Positions 1-12,309 of a DNA stretch of 64,000 bases are shown here, piece by piece. Position 1 is the first letter of the stretch. Each line of letters opens with the position of its first letter. The notes under the pieces are model-generated. The model made no database searches, was not told the origin of the DNA, and saw only the letters and a program-made list of their open reading frames with translations. Source of the stretch: Hordeum vulgare subsp. vulgare. Its lineage: Eukaryota > Streptophyta > Magnoliopsida > Poales > Poaceae. The DNA is taken from positions 341,976,638-342,040,637 of the forward strand of contig NC_058521.1 of assembly GCF_904849725.1 (NCBI RefSeq), in the 5' to 3' direction. Position numbers and translations under genes: made by a program.

Positions 1-1968
1 GAGATTTAAGTGTATGAAATATCCAGTGAAGCTAAGTGGGGTGTGCATCCAACTTTCTTGCTCATGAATACCTTGGGCATTTGAGGAAGCCCGTCAAGAG
101 AATATACAAGCCAAGTTTATGAAAAAGAGATTCCCACTAGCATATGAATGATATAACATGACACTCTATATGAAGAATGAGATGCCACTTTGAGGCACAA
201 GTGTGGTAAAGTATAGTAGCCGAGCCCCTTCTCTCCTTTTCTCTCATTCATTTTATTTTTATGGTGGACTCATTTTCCCTATTTCATTTTTATTTCCTCA
301 CTCTGACAATGGTATAATAATGATGATCATCACACTTTTCTTTACTTACAACTCAATATGAAAACTAATAGGACAATATGACTATGTATGAATGCCTCTG
401 GCAGTGTACCAGGATATGGAAAGATCTAGCATGACATGTATCAAAAATAAGACGAACGGTCGCTTTTCCACAAATACTATGTCAGCTCCATATTATCATG
501 CAAAGTGTAGATGATGAACGAACTAGTCATATGAAGTGACGATGGCATTTGCATGGCAATGTATCTCGGAATAGCGATGGAAATGCCATGATAGGTAGGT
601 ATGGTGGCTGTTTTGAGGAGGATATAAAAAGGTTTATGTGCAACACAGCGGGTCATGTCACGGGGTTTGGATGCATCGACAGAAGTTGCACCGATCATCA
701 ACATGAGAACGGAGAATGTACGGTACCGAAGAAGCTAGCAAATATGAGGAGGTGAGATTGTGTATGCCATGGGTGTCACATTAGTCATGAATAACTCATG
801 TAATTATTGCAATTATTTGTTTTATCACAACTCAAAGTACTACTCGCATGCCCCTAGGCAGAGCGTTGGTAGGAATTAACAATCGCGTGAATCCGACTCA
901 AAACAACACTAGGATTTCTACGAGGAATAGAAATGCTCACACATCATCAGCATGCCCTTTTAATTTTTAGATGAATAAGATGTTTAATGTCTCTTTATAT
1001 GGATGCCTCTTCGAAATAATAATAATGCAGTCACACCTTTTTCATATCACCATATCAATATCATTAACCCAATATTCCTCTATATGTGCTACATGATGGT
1101 TTTAATTACACCTCATTAAGTACCCATTATTTTTTATCTAGTCTTATGACGAATGAAAATTACCATAACTATTTCTCGTTGGATATATGTGAAGAACAAA
1201 AGCATAACATTTGTATAAAATCTACGTGCCTCTATGCTCAAAAAGATATAAGTGAAGTACTAGAGCAACTTCTAACCTCAAAAGATATGAGTGAAGCACA
1301 TAGAGTAGTCTAACAAATTGTGATGATTTGGTATCTCTCTCAAATAATTGTGTCCAGCAAACGATGATTGTGGCAAACTAAAAGTAAAATAAAACAAAAT
1401 AGAACGAAGCTCCAAGTAAAACTCATATCATTTTATGAATAAGAATATAACTCCAAGTGACATACCAATGGATTGAGACGAAAAGAGGGATGCCTCCTGG
1501 GGCATCCCCAAGCATAGATGTGTGAGTGTTCCTAGAATATTACCTTGGGGTGACTTGAGAATCCCCAAGCTAAGGCTTTTTATGCTCCTCAATCCTTTGT
1601 CCATCGCGATAATGCCCCAAACATGAAAACTTTAGTCACATAAAACTCAACAAAACTTCGTGATATTCGTTAGTATAGATAACATATCAAATACTTTCAG
1701 GTGCTATTATAAGTTGATTATTATTTAGTTCTAACATAGGGAAGTGTATTCTAACTTTTCCGTGACTTATACCCCCCGATACAATTCACAGCATCCTCAA
1801 AACAAGCAAACTACGGAAGCAAAAGAGATTCAGACCGAAATAGTACAGTCTAAAGTAATCTCTAAAGAACCTATACTTCTATAACTCCAACTATTCTTCA
1901 CAATTAGTACGACCTGAGGAATTTATGTGGCAATAATGTGTAAAATGTGTGTTTAAAAATACGTGCTA

Positions 1969-2310
1969 CACTACAGGAATCAGCTTCTTTGCCGTTTGCC
2001 ATAGCGGACGGCAAAGAGATCTCCACCGACGGCAAAGGTCTTTGCTGTCAGCCTGCGGTCGGCAAAGATTCTGCGTCAGCCTACGACGGCATTGTAACTT
2101 CTTTCCCGTCAACCTCCCCGAAGTGGATGGCAAAGATATTTTTCGTCAGCTTTTCACAAGAACAGTCGGCAAAGAGATCGAGACGGCAGCCGACATGCGT
2201 TGCCTCCCTTAGGGGCTAACGGAGGCTTTGTCGTCTACCTCCGGTCTTCTTTGCTGTCCGCCTAGCCCTCTTCTTTGCCGTCTGCCTGGCCTTCTCTTTG
2301 CCATCTGCCT
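1969..2310. mobile_element. CACTA transposon terminal fragment
   Basis: Begins with CACTACAGGAAT, the terminal motif of plant CACTA (En/Spm-type) transposons. It is then packed with subterminal repeats of the form TTTGCCGTCTGCC and the complementary GGCAAAG, spaced by 20-50 bases on both strands. These arrays bind the transposase in this superfamily. The opposite terminus (…CCTGTAGTG) is absent, so only one end is present, about 342 bp. The fragment stops where a 14-bp flank motif starts (2311) that is repeated at 2351. It lies in the internal region of the Athila-type element and resembles Caspar-like ends in wheat (recollection). Confidence 0.75.
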
Positions 2311-2563
2311 ACCATATCAATTCTGCATTAGATGTCATTTCAGATTTTGCACCATATCAATTCTACTCATTATGTAAATCATCACAAAACTTTACTTGGC
2401 ACTAAAACTAACAAAAACATAAAATACAATTATTACAGAGGCAAAAATCATGTTATAACAAACAAACAAACACTTAGTAAAAATAAAAAATAAAGATAAC
2501 AATTGGGTTGCCTCCCACCAAGCGTTATTATTCTATGCCCCTAGCTAGGTATATTGCATAGTT

Positions 2564-3472
2564 TCAAGTGTTGTCATCTTTGCGAGAATGACCCATCATG
2601 CTGTAATAATATTCCCTTATTTCAGAAGCAAGCTTTCTTATAGGTAAGGAAAAATAATTGAAGGTACTAAATAGCACAATATTGGGATGTGAAAGGTCTA
2701 CTTCAGGAGGAACACGAGGATCTTCCTTAGGTTTTTCACAATTGATAGTTAGTTCCTCATTGTATAAGTTCCTATGGAGGCATTTCCTTAATTTTATTTG
2801 AATCTCATAATCCAATCAAAGTTTTGGTATATAAAATTTATTATTGTGTTCATAAGTCTTACTAAGAAATTAAACAGTCTCTTGTTTCAAAGGTTCTCAT
2901 CATAAGAAACATATTTTGTGGATCTTAGTTTTCATATTTCTTCCAGCTCATAAAGAATTCCCTCTATATGTGGGGACTCACCGGTAACCCTATAATGAGA
3001 AAATATATCACTAACTCCTTGTATTATATTACGAAATTATTTACAAAGAAATATAATAGCTAGACATTTCGTGGAAGCTTCATGGATATTAGAGAATTCT
3101 AGGAACAACCATTGTATAAAAGGATGCATGTGCACATATTGTCTCTCTAATTGTACTAAAAGCAAAGATATGGCATCCTCATAACTTTTAGTTCTAGCAA
3201 CAATAGAACCTCATATCGATGGTAATGATCTCGCACAAGAGAAAAAAATCTAGGATCACACTCTTTCCAATAATAGTACCAGTAGCTATGCGGAGTTTCT
3301 TATTTTGCATAATAGGTTCCACCTTAGGACGATCATCATCCGCAAGATTATCAAGTTTTTTATTAGCAACTTCATAAAATTTTCTTTTAGCATTCCCATC
3401 ACAAGGTGAACTTGTAAAAGCAAGGGTTTTCGCACTAGCGGTGGAGGTAGCACTAATTTCAAACTAAGACAT
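2564..3472 (-). pseudogene. Decayed gag-like gene of the Athila-type element
   Basis: One minus-strand frame can be followed from an ATG at 3472 to a stop at 2564, about 300 codons. It has a stop at codon 3, a stop at 3196-3194 and several more between 3193 and 2816. The first 90 codons read as a Lys/Asp/Val-rich protein (…NAKRKFYEVANKK…, then …DDDRPKVEPIMQNKK…). The last 83 codons (2815-2564) are open and contain …EELTINCEKPKEDPRVPPEVDL. Both ends are in the same frame, so this is one gene broken mainly by nonsense changes. It begins 182 bases after the primer-binding site, as expected for gag or for the short ORF of non-autonomous Sabrina-like elements. No zinc knuckle is visible. Confidence 0.5.
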
Positions 3473-3653
3473 GATATCTACTTTCAAGCAAACTAGAGAG
3501 CGAAGATGCAATCTAGTGACAACCTAAGCAAGAAAAGGTAAATATTTTTGTATATAACTTTTCTATGAGACAAGCTAAATATACTAGAAAATAAAATGAG
3601 GAACAAGTGAATGCAAATTTGTGTGGAGTTACTTGGTACTTGGTGATGATATT

Positions 3654-3670
3654 CCCCGGCAACGGCGCCA
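3654..3670 (-). other. Primer-binding site, tRNA-Asp type
   Basis: On the minus strand this reads TGGCGCCGTTGCCGGGG, complementary to the 3' end of plant tRNA-Asp and typical of Athila/Sabrina-type Gypsy elements. An 11-base spacer separates it from the LTR end (…GTATCA) at 3682. The same 11-base spacing is seen in the plus-strand element at 59493-59503, which supports the LTR boundary. Confidence 0.8.
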
Positions 3671-3681
3671 CAAATCCTTCC

Positions 3682-4112
3682 TGATACTTCTGATCTACAT
3701 TGTGTTTTTTGTGAAGAGAAACCGATTATCGCAGCAAAATGTGGGTAAGTATTTCCCTCCTTTATGAAACCAAGGTTTATGGAGCCAATAGGAATACCTA
3801 CCACAAGCTTCTAATGTGACTGACACAAAAGAACAAACAACTTGCACCCAACGCGGGCAAGAGGGTTGTCAATCCTCTTGCTCTTGTTATTTGAAGGCAA
3901 GTAAGGTGTGTTGATAATTGTAGATAGCAAAATAAAATAAAAACAAGAAAAAGGAGCAAGGTATTAAAGGTTTCATCAATATGTTGTGAATAGATCCGGA
4001 ACCATAGTTTTCCTTAATGGCATCTCTCATAAAAATAGCATACAGTGGGTAAGCAAGTTACCGTTGGGCAATTGACAAAAAAGCAGAGTTATGCGATATT
4101 CATGGCAATTAT
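3682..4112 (-). repeat. Athila-type 5' LTR, part next to the PBS
   Basis: In element (minus) direction this is the end of the 5' LTR, finishing with …GTATCA before the primer-binding site. It is interrupted at 4112 by the Tekay-type element, whose duplication ATTAT is at 4108-4112, and resumes at 22150. Joining the flanks across that insertion restores the expected LTR text, which confirms that the LTR was the insertion target. Confidence 0.7.
4108..4112. repeat. Target site duplication ATTAT of the Tekay-type element
   Basis: ATTAT immediately precedes the TGTGGGGACC terminus. The same five bases follow the GGGTGTGACA terminus at 22145-22149. A perfect 5-bp duplication is the standard integrase signature and defines both ends of the 18-kb insertion. 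Confidence 0.95.
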
Positions 4113-7100
4113 TGTGGGGACCCCGACTTACGAGTCGAGATCGCGAATGAACATGCTCAGTGATCCCAGATATCAATGCTCACCGAACACAGAGATGCTG
4201 AATAATAAGAGTCTTACATCCAAGTACCGAAATATTACAACACATGGCCGATGAGGTCAAGTTCACAAGGTATGGCCTATAAGGCCAAATCACACTCATA
4301 CGACTAGTAGCGGAAATCTTAAGGCTAAGCGGGTGCCCATTCCATCATCCTACACCAACATGTACTCCTGTCCAAACTCCCGTCCTTCCATGTCTGGTCA
4401 ATAATGTTACCAGTGGCAAGCCAATGAGTACTTTGCATGTACTCGCAGTCAGCCCATGATATATATGAACAATGCAACTGGTAGGATAACAAGTAATATG
4501 ATGTACTGGTGGATAGTAGCTAAATTGTAAATAAACATGATTATGGATGCGTAGCATAAGCTAGATGGAATTAGAAGCATACGTTACAGATATCAACATA
4601 TCTGTTAAGGGTTGAACACTTTGGGTTCACCCGATATGCCAAGTCACCAAATTTGGTCATATGCACTCTTTCTCAGATAACACCATTAAACACATACACA
4701 CACTCACACTTGGTTTATGCGGAAACGACTGGACGTATTTTAAGCAGGACCAGCCAACTGTCCTTGACCGTGGACACGGCTAGACGAGTAGTTTTACAAT
4801 CTGCAGAGGTTGTATGTTGTACCCACGAGATCTGGGAAGCTTCCGTGTCATCCACGACTTGCGGTATATAACATACCCGAGGTAAGTACCCGATCAATGC
4901 CTTTCCCCTAACGATACTAGACAAAGAGGTCCACTCGATTGGTACCCAGCCAACATGATATACGTTTTCCTTGCACCGACTCTGGACAGTATCATCCATG
5001 CGGGGACCAACGGTGTGCCCGGAACACGTAAAAACGGCATAGTCGCCCTACCTGGCATGACCCCGTCACGAGAGTGACCACACATCACTCCCGCCACTAC
5101 TAATGTGGCTCTTTGCTAGCACCAACCAGAGTAATCAACAAATCCCCGTCCCATAAAGGGTTAACATGGTCGCACATGTAAGGTTGGGACACTCAACACA
5201 TCAGAAATCTATTCCCATTTCCTAAACCACTCACACCAAAATACCCGGTGCACCACTTCACCAAAAGTGGCCACCTAACTCATCATCACCCTCGGGCCTT
5301 AGTGTCACCCGACGGGGTTTTCATAAACCTTTGATTTATACCATCATCATGATCATGCTTCTAGTATGCTTAGCTCTACTTGTCAACATGATATTAGTGT
5401 GACCCTCATAGTTGGTAGGATCATGCTCAAAATGCAAGTGCTCCGGCGGAGCCATCAGTAACATCATTTCAATGATTTACCGATACTTATGATCATATGC
5501 AACGGAAAAATTTGTTCTACTTAGCATGCGGTATAGCATATGCTCAAACATGGTCAAAGGGATGCTTGCCTTGATCAGCTAAGTATCCGGGGTCTTCAGG
5601 GCTTCAAGTCCAACTCCTTCGTCAAACGTGGTTTCTATCGTCGTATTAAGTAAAAAGCAATAAGTAGCTCACAGAAAACAGATCACAAAGTCACTTTAAA
5701 AATGTAGTTTAATTCTGATAAGTCCATATTGTTATGCAAAAAATATTTGTCTCTCGTTTTAGTGCAAGGATAATATTTATAAGTATTTTAACAAAAGCAG
5801 AACTATTCCAAAATAGCCTTTTAATTATTATAAAACAGAAAGTTGTCTCAAAATTGTTAAAAAGGCTCTCTTCAATACTACTCATTTGTAGAAGAATTAT
5901 GGTGGAAGAATAATGAAAATATATTGGATAATTATTTTTATAAAATACATTTAAAACCAGAATAAACAGAAAAAGAGAAAAAGGGTTGGGGCTCAGGCCT
6001 GGCTCGGCCTATGGCTTGGGCCGGCCCAGCTGGCCATCGAACCAAATAGCCCAGGCGCGCGCGCAGCCACGTTCAAACCTGACGCGTGGGCCCCTATGGT
6101 CAGCGGCAGAGAGGAGAGAGGGGGGGAGACATGAGCCACCGACAGGTGAGCCCCACCTATCGGGGTCGCCTTCCACCTTGAGACAGAGAGGAGGGGAGGC
6201 TCGCCGGCGATGCTACTGATGGCCTTGAGCCCAACCAAGGGCAAGAATGGAACCAGCATACCGTTGCCTACCTGCTGGTGGTCGAGAGGTCGAGGGGAGG
6301 CCACGCTGCACAGGCAACGAGATGCAACGGCGGAGCAGTTTCGGGATGTCGATGAACTGGGTGCTATGGGTGTGGATAAGCTCGAGGAGGAGATGGGGAA
6401 GCTCCCTGAGGTTGCTAGGAACCCGTAGGAGGTGAAAGGAGTCCCGGAGTTGGCCCTTAGCCCAAGATCGACGAAGCTCTAAAGCAGCGGGGCCTCGGTC
6501 GTTCTCGAGCACAACAACTCAATGTGCTCAAATGGAGAGGCCAGGGGTGGAATTCAGGCTCTTTAGAGGTGAGATGGAGGAGCTGGAGCGAGGGGGAGGC
6601 CCTATTTAGAGGCTCCTGGCGGTGTACCGAGCCGGTGGTGCCGGTGGTTTCACCGTAGCTTGCAGGAGGATCAGTGAGCCTACAGGGTCGAAACCATGTT
6701 GTGCGGACGTGGTTTAGGACCTGCGTGATCCACTAAGAGGGAGAGAGAGCAAGGAGTAGCGTGCAAGCATGGTTACGGTCTTCTGGTGGATCTGGCACGT
6801 GTGGGCATGCATCGCTCCGGTCAACAGAGCGAGGGATGAGGGGCCCTATAGCTGCCTTGATGCAGAGAGGTGGTAGGGGACTAGAAATGGCAACAGGGGT
6901 CTTGAACCGGACGGGCTGGGCACCTTGGCTTCGGGTGTGCCCAGCAGCGTGCCTAGAGCGCAATTTTGGCATGCCATGGCATGATGGCGCGCTCTGGGGT
7001 GCTTTGGCCTTGTTTGGGCTGTCTTGGGCTTGGCTTGGAGATGTCTAGCCATTTGGGAGCCGAGGGGCTTACTGTCGCCCATGGGAGGAGAGGAAAGAAC

Positions 7101-8183
7101 AGATGCCTATTCTCGACTAGAAGCTAGAATGGGGATTTTAGGGCCTTCTGCTTGGATTCAAAGAGGGCCACACTCCTGCAGTTGGGGAGTGGTGTTGGCT
7201 ACTTGGTCAAAAGGTTTGGAGGGAAGAGCTTAAGTGTGGACTGGGGTAGGAGCTATTTTGCTATAATGGCAGTTGGTGTTCGACAGATGTTCAGAGAAGC
7301 AACACCTCACGACTGGTGGAGAGAGTTAACAGGATTAGCTTGGGTACAAAAATAAGATGCTCCACTAAATTTGAGCGTCATTGGATGAGTTTGGCAATGC
7401 AAACTAGAAATCACCCCCCAAATGACAGATTTGTCCCTTCCAAAGGGAATGTGGGTAAATCACTTCCTGCAAATCCCATTTTTGGCATAGGCTCCACATT
7501 TGGGGTTTTGCACACTCCCACAAAGTTTCATTCTATTTGGATAAACTTTGTAATGTAGAGATGTTTCAACTTGGTTCTGGACAGATAGGGTTTTGGAATT
7601 ATTTAGTGAACCAAACCACCTTGGAATGACGTGAAACTTGGTGTGGCCACTAAATTTAGCTTGGGAAGGTTGTTGGAATTTTCTGGGATTTTATTGGAAA
7701 TACTCCAAAAGATCAAAACACACAGAATAGGTTTTCAAGGATTTACTAATATATTTTGAATATAAATAGGGGTTGAAATTCTTATGTATGGAAAATATAT
7801 GTCCTCTGAGTATCTCCAAACTTTTCTTAGATTTTTTAAAGACAGAAAAGTATTTTTCCATATAGTAATATCATTTCTCGCCTCACGAATGTACATGGAA
7901 ATAAAATAGGCAAAATAATTTACAAAATAATTATTTTATGGTTTTGGTAGGCTAAAATAGTTTTAGAACCAGATCATCATCTTTGGGTGAAAGCACTCCC
8001 TTGCTGCCAAGGACTTGTACTGCAACCCAAAGCAGGGTTTTGAAATAATCAGAAATAAGAAAAAGGATTTTGAGAATATTTAGGTTATGAAAAATAAGGT
8101 TTTGATAATACACAATCAAATATACAAGCATACAATGACAACCATGGCACTCACATCATTGGTTTTTGAAAAGTTTTAATAAA

Positions 8184-8188
8184 CTCAA
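8184..8188. repeat. Target site duplication CTCAA of the solo LTR
   Basis: CTCAA precedes TGTCACAGCC at 8189, and CTCAA (12219-12223) follows …CCCGACA. The empty site is preserved in the sister LTR near 22095 (…AAACTCATATTTTTG), which proves the insertion and its boundaries. Confidence 0.95.
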
Positions 8189-11100
8189 TGTCACAGCCCT
8201 AGCTTAGCCTTGCTTGCCATTGCATATTCATGCATGCATTTTTATTTTTCTTTGGAATTTGAAATGGGGATAATAAACCCTAGCACCAAATAAAATTCAA
8301 TAGGTTGAACAAAGATTATTTTCAATGAACCAAAAATTGTTTTCAAAATGTTCATATTTTCTGATAAATGTTGGCAACAACATTTGAGTGATGACTTTAA
8401 TTTTCAAAACATTTTTGACATTTTAATTAATTTTCAAAAGTCACAAAGTTGGATAAAACAATTAGCTATAAATGTTTTAGGTATTTCAAAAATGCTGAAA
8501 TTTCCTGTGGAGTTTGGAAATATTCTAAGTATACCCCATATTTATTTTTAGTGTTTTACAAAATGGTTTGTTATTTTATTAAATTAAAAAAACAAATGTT
8601 AGAATTAGAAAACAGAAAATAATAAAAATAAAAAAAATAGAAAACCCTTACCTCACGCTCCTGTCCATGAAGCGGCCCAGCCCACCAGGGGCACCGATGT
8701 CTTCTTCGTCCTGCCAAGAGGAGAAGGAGCTGCGTGCCCGATGCACCGCCGAGCACGACCACGTCCCCTGGCCACCTCCTTCTTCCCCGGCATTCTAGTG
8801 ATGCCCAGACAACCACCTGGACGGCGTGGACCAGATCCCCTCCTCGCATGCGCCTCTCCTCTTCCCTAGCTCCCTCTCCACGGCCATCGAGCGAGCTCGC
8901 CACCGTTGCTCGCTGATACCCCGGCAACAGCACCCCTACAGCCTACCTGAGACGAGCAACAGCTCCGCCATGTTCCTCTTCGTCCTTAGAACGAAGACAG
9001 AAGGACCGAGGCCCTCTGTCGCAGCAGCTATGCCGTCTTTGCCAACTCCGGCCGCCGGAACTCCGTCGACGAATTGAGCACAACCGGACCTCCCCGAGCC
9101 TACCGTTGCCACCACTGCACTCGTAGTGAGCCACCGCCCCGTTCACCTCTCGCTCCCGCATGGATCCACCACCAGAGGGGCTTCCCTCCATAGTCTAGCT
9201 CCGTCCACCACGTGAGCACACCGCCGGCCCTGCTCCGGCCACATCCTTGGCCGTGGATGGGTCTAGCGGACAAGGCAGAGCCTGGGCTACGCCCCAGTGC
9301 TCTCGGCCCTCGAATCTGAGTCGTGTGGCGCGTTTTGGCCAACTCCAGCGACCCTCCATCGTGGATTTGGTCGCCGACGGCCAGGCTCGGGCAGCTCCTG
9401 ACGTGGACGGTGGTTAGCCACTAACCACCCCCACCAGAGCCACTAATAGCGGGCCCGAGGGCTGGTCAAAGCCCTGGTTAAGGCTGGTCAGCGCGGGGAT
9501 TAGGCCGGGTCACTAACCCGTCGCCCCCACCGGTCAGTTTGACCGGACCCAGGCCCTGTTGAGTGTTGACGCAGTGGTGACGCAATTAATATATTATGTA
9601 ATTAAATCAATTCAAGAAATTCCAGAAAATGCTGAAAACTTCTAAAAATCATAGAAAATAATCTGTAAGACTATTGAAAATAATTTATATATAAAAAATG
9701 ATCAGAAAAATGCAAGGAATCTGATTATGCCATGATCATGCATGTTTGAGAAAGTTAACATCACCAAGTAGGAAAAATGATGATTAGGGTAGATTGAATA
9801 AATAGTTTGGAGTTGGAATTTGATATATATTTGAATTCCACTTCAATCAATAAGACCAAACATTGAGCTAGGAAACTCAGTACCTCAATATGCCATCCTC
9901 ATGCATGATAAAACAAGTTATGCATGAGCATCAGGTCGAATCAAGTAAAAGGGTATCTAAAAAATACCTTGTTCGAAGTGATATTTGAATTTTGATTTAA
10001 ACCAGCTTCAACTTAAGAAATGGTAGCTACATTAGCCATGCCACATTTCATTTTCATGTCATGAGCATGCATCATAGTGTTGCATTCCCGTGAAGTAACG
10101 ATTTTTCGTTATTGTTTGCCGGTGTTGTTCCCTCTCAGTAGACGATGGTTCCGACAATGCTATCTTCAGAACTGTCACGCAAGCAAACCCCCCTTGAGCA
10201 TACTGATATAAACCCGCTCTCTCGCTCCTGCTCTCTTTTATTGCATTAGGACAACCACGATTCAACGGTTACATGTTCTCGATAGTTGAACCCATTCCTC
10301 TGCATGACCTGATTTTGTCACAGTAAATAGTTGAAACCACTTAGCATGAGTAGCAACTTCTTGAGCCTTGTTGTGCTTACTCATCCATGCTTGATTACAA
10401 TGCCTGTTATGCTTATAGTCGTGTCGGGTCTGATCCATCTGGATGATGAATAGGAATGGTTGTATTCATGTCCTATAGTGTGAGATTAAAGGTGTGAATC
10501 TGATTTGGTAAAGGTAGTGATGAGAGGCCATGTAGGAGTACATGGTGGGTTGTCTCATTGGGACCATCCTTAAGAACTGAGTTTTGTGTATGTTATCCAA
10601 GACAAGATACTACCACACATTGGAATACTTAATTGACCCTCTTGGCTTATTAATCGCCTAGATCTTTGTCCAGGAGTTGCAACTAGTTTCCGGTGTTTGT
10701 AGGAAAAGTGTTGGCGCCGTGTTTAGCTCTGCCCGACGGGGTAGGCTTCAGTGCGGTATATACATAGTGTCACAGTGTACCAAGTGTCACCCGGATCGTG
10801 GGCTTGGGAACCATGCGCACATCGTTTGGGGCCGTTGAGGAAACCTCGGCCTGATTTCCTTGCGGGCTCGGTCTCAAATAGGCGATAAACCTGGACTAGG
10901 GTCTTGTGTGGTTAACAGTCGTGGCCGACACCCACGTCAGTGCTTCCGCTTGAAGGTTGTCGAGATGCATGACGTGCATATGCTGATAAGTGGTGACAGC
11001 GTGTGTGAAGAAGTCTACCCCTGCAGGGTGAATCAATCTGTTTGAATAGTCGCGTCGTCGGGTATGGACTACTTGGGAACATTATGTGGTACATAGACAA

Positions 11101-12218
11101 TTTAAATGGATAATCTAAAACATGCAAGATAAGTGTGAGTGCTATGGATGGCCTTCTCGTAGGAAGACGAGAGTGGATCCATGGTGGTGTATTGATTGGT
11201 GAATATGTGGACTGGTGTGCGCTATCCCACCTCAAAGAAAGAACTTGTAGTCGTTGTACAGGTTAGCCAAGAATCAAAGCTGGCTTGCTGCAATCAAACC
11301 CCACAATCCTTTCAATGATACTGATGCATATGTAGATAGTTCTCATGTAAGTCTTGCATAGTACCTTTGTACTCACGGTTGCTTTATTTATGTTTTTGCA
11401 GAGAAGATTTTAGCCTCATTAAAGGTTTCAATGCAATGTGTTCGATGTTGACTGGATTAGCTTGGGAATCCCAGACAGAGGTCTGGTTCCTTTGGTAGGG
11501 TCATGGTAGCTTTTCAGGCTCCTCCAGCCAATTTTAGTAGATGTCTGTACCCAGACATGTTTTGCTTCCGCTTGTTGTTTGTATGACTTGAGTGTCGTGT
11601 CACGAGACCCCTGTTTGTAATATCATACTATGTTGATTCTTATGAGTCTTTAATAAAAGCTTGAGTCATAGAGTTATGTTGTGATGCCATGTTGTATCTA
11701 CACATATCTTGCATATTGTGTGTATGTTATGAAATGCATTATATGTGTGTGATTCGACGCCTAGTTGTGTGCCTTTAGTAGTACTCTTTACGAGGAAATG
11801 CCTCTTTGTGCTTCCGCCGAGCTTTGGTAGATTGCTACTGCTCCGGACACATTGATTGACCGGCATGTATCCTTCTTTGTTGTTGTGTCTGTCCCTTCGG
11901 GGAAATGTCACGCGGTGTAATAGAGTCCTTGTAGCTTTCTAAGACTCGTCTACACACGGTGATGACCGACACCTACTTTGCTGGGTTATGTAAGTCTGTC
12001 CCCATATGGATGTATCACTTGGGTTTATAACTAGTCATGTCGACCCGGGTTGTTTGTCATTTGAATGCTAGCGACACATTCATATACGTGAGCCAAAAGA
12101 CGCAAACGGTCCCGGCCAAGGTAAGGTGGCAGCCATGGAGTTTACCGTGCGTGAGGCCGCAAAGTGATGTGATGTGTTACACGCTGGGTTCTTATGACTT
12201 AGGATCAGGATCCCGACA
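8189..12218 (+). mobile_element. Solo LTR, 4,030 bp, nested in the Tekay 3' LTR
   Basis: Starts TGTCACAGCCCTAGC, ends GGATCCCGACA and is flanked by perfect 5-bp duplications (CTCAA). It contains no gag or pol frame, no primer-binding site and no polypurine tract, so it is an LTR left after recombination between two LTRs of a full element. Start and end resemble the host LTR in element direction (TGTCACA… start, …CCCGACA or …CCCCACA end). This suggests another Tekay-type family in plus orientation. It has an AT-rich first third, a GC-rich block at 8640-9560 and an AATAAA near 11649 that could be a polyadenylation signal. A short-ORF scan gives only small frames I consider chance. Confidence 0.9.
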
Positions 12219-12267
12219 CTCAAATTTTTGAACTACAGTAAAAGTGAAGTGAAAACAGGGTGTGACA

Positions 12268-12278
12268 AACCTATCCCC
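12268..12278 (-). other. Polypurine tract of the Tekay-type element
   Basis: Minus strand GGGGATAGGTT directly before the 3' LTR start TGTCACACC. This is the plus-strand priming site for reverse transcription. It is short and contains two pyrimidine interruptions, so it may be decayed. Confidence 0.6.
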
Positions 12279-12309
12279 GTACAAGAATCTCGTCCCCGAG
12301 ATTCCTAAG

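Larger units (their letters stand above)
1..3681 (-). mobile_element. Athila-type Gypsy element, internal region (left part cut by window)
   Basis: Internal region of an LTR retrotransposon read on the minus strand. Its LTR lies to the right (from 3682), followed in element direction by a tRNA-Asp type primer-binding site (3654-3670) and a decayed gag-like gene (2564-3472). The rest, 1-1968 and 2311-2563, is AT-rich and shows no convincing coding frame. Phrases such as the 'gggatgcctcctggggcatccccaagc'-type block near 1487 and the 'gggttgcctcccaccaagcg' block near 2506 are familiar from non-autonomous Sabrina/Fatima-like elements of Triticeae (recollection, not a search). No polypurine tract or second LTR is in the window, so the element continues to the left. 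Confidence 0.65.
4113..12267 (-). repeat. 3' LTR of the Tekay-type element, with a nested insertion
   Basis: On the plus strand it starts TGTGGGGACCCCGACTTA and ends GGGTGTGACA, so in element direction it starts TGTCACACCC and ends …GTCCCCACA. It is 8,155 bp, or 4,120 bp after removing the solo LTR (8189-12218) and one CTCAA copy. It aligns along its whole length to the other LTR (17970-22144). It lacks a stretch of about 50 bp present there near 18220-18265. The counterpart of the TATA box is mutated here (plus strand TATTTAGA at 6603). Confidence 0.92.

Noticed and set aside
3493..3804. 103-codon minus-strand frame near the Athila-type PBS
   Set aside because: It spans the LTR end, the PBS and the leader, so it is a chance frame in untranslated sequence.
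6213..6512. Short open frames in both Tekay LTRs (6213-6512 and 20165-20410, minus)
   Set aside because: Their similarity is explained by LTR identity. The frames are not preserved to the same end and no codon-level constraint can be shown by eye.
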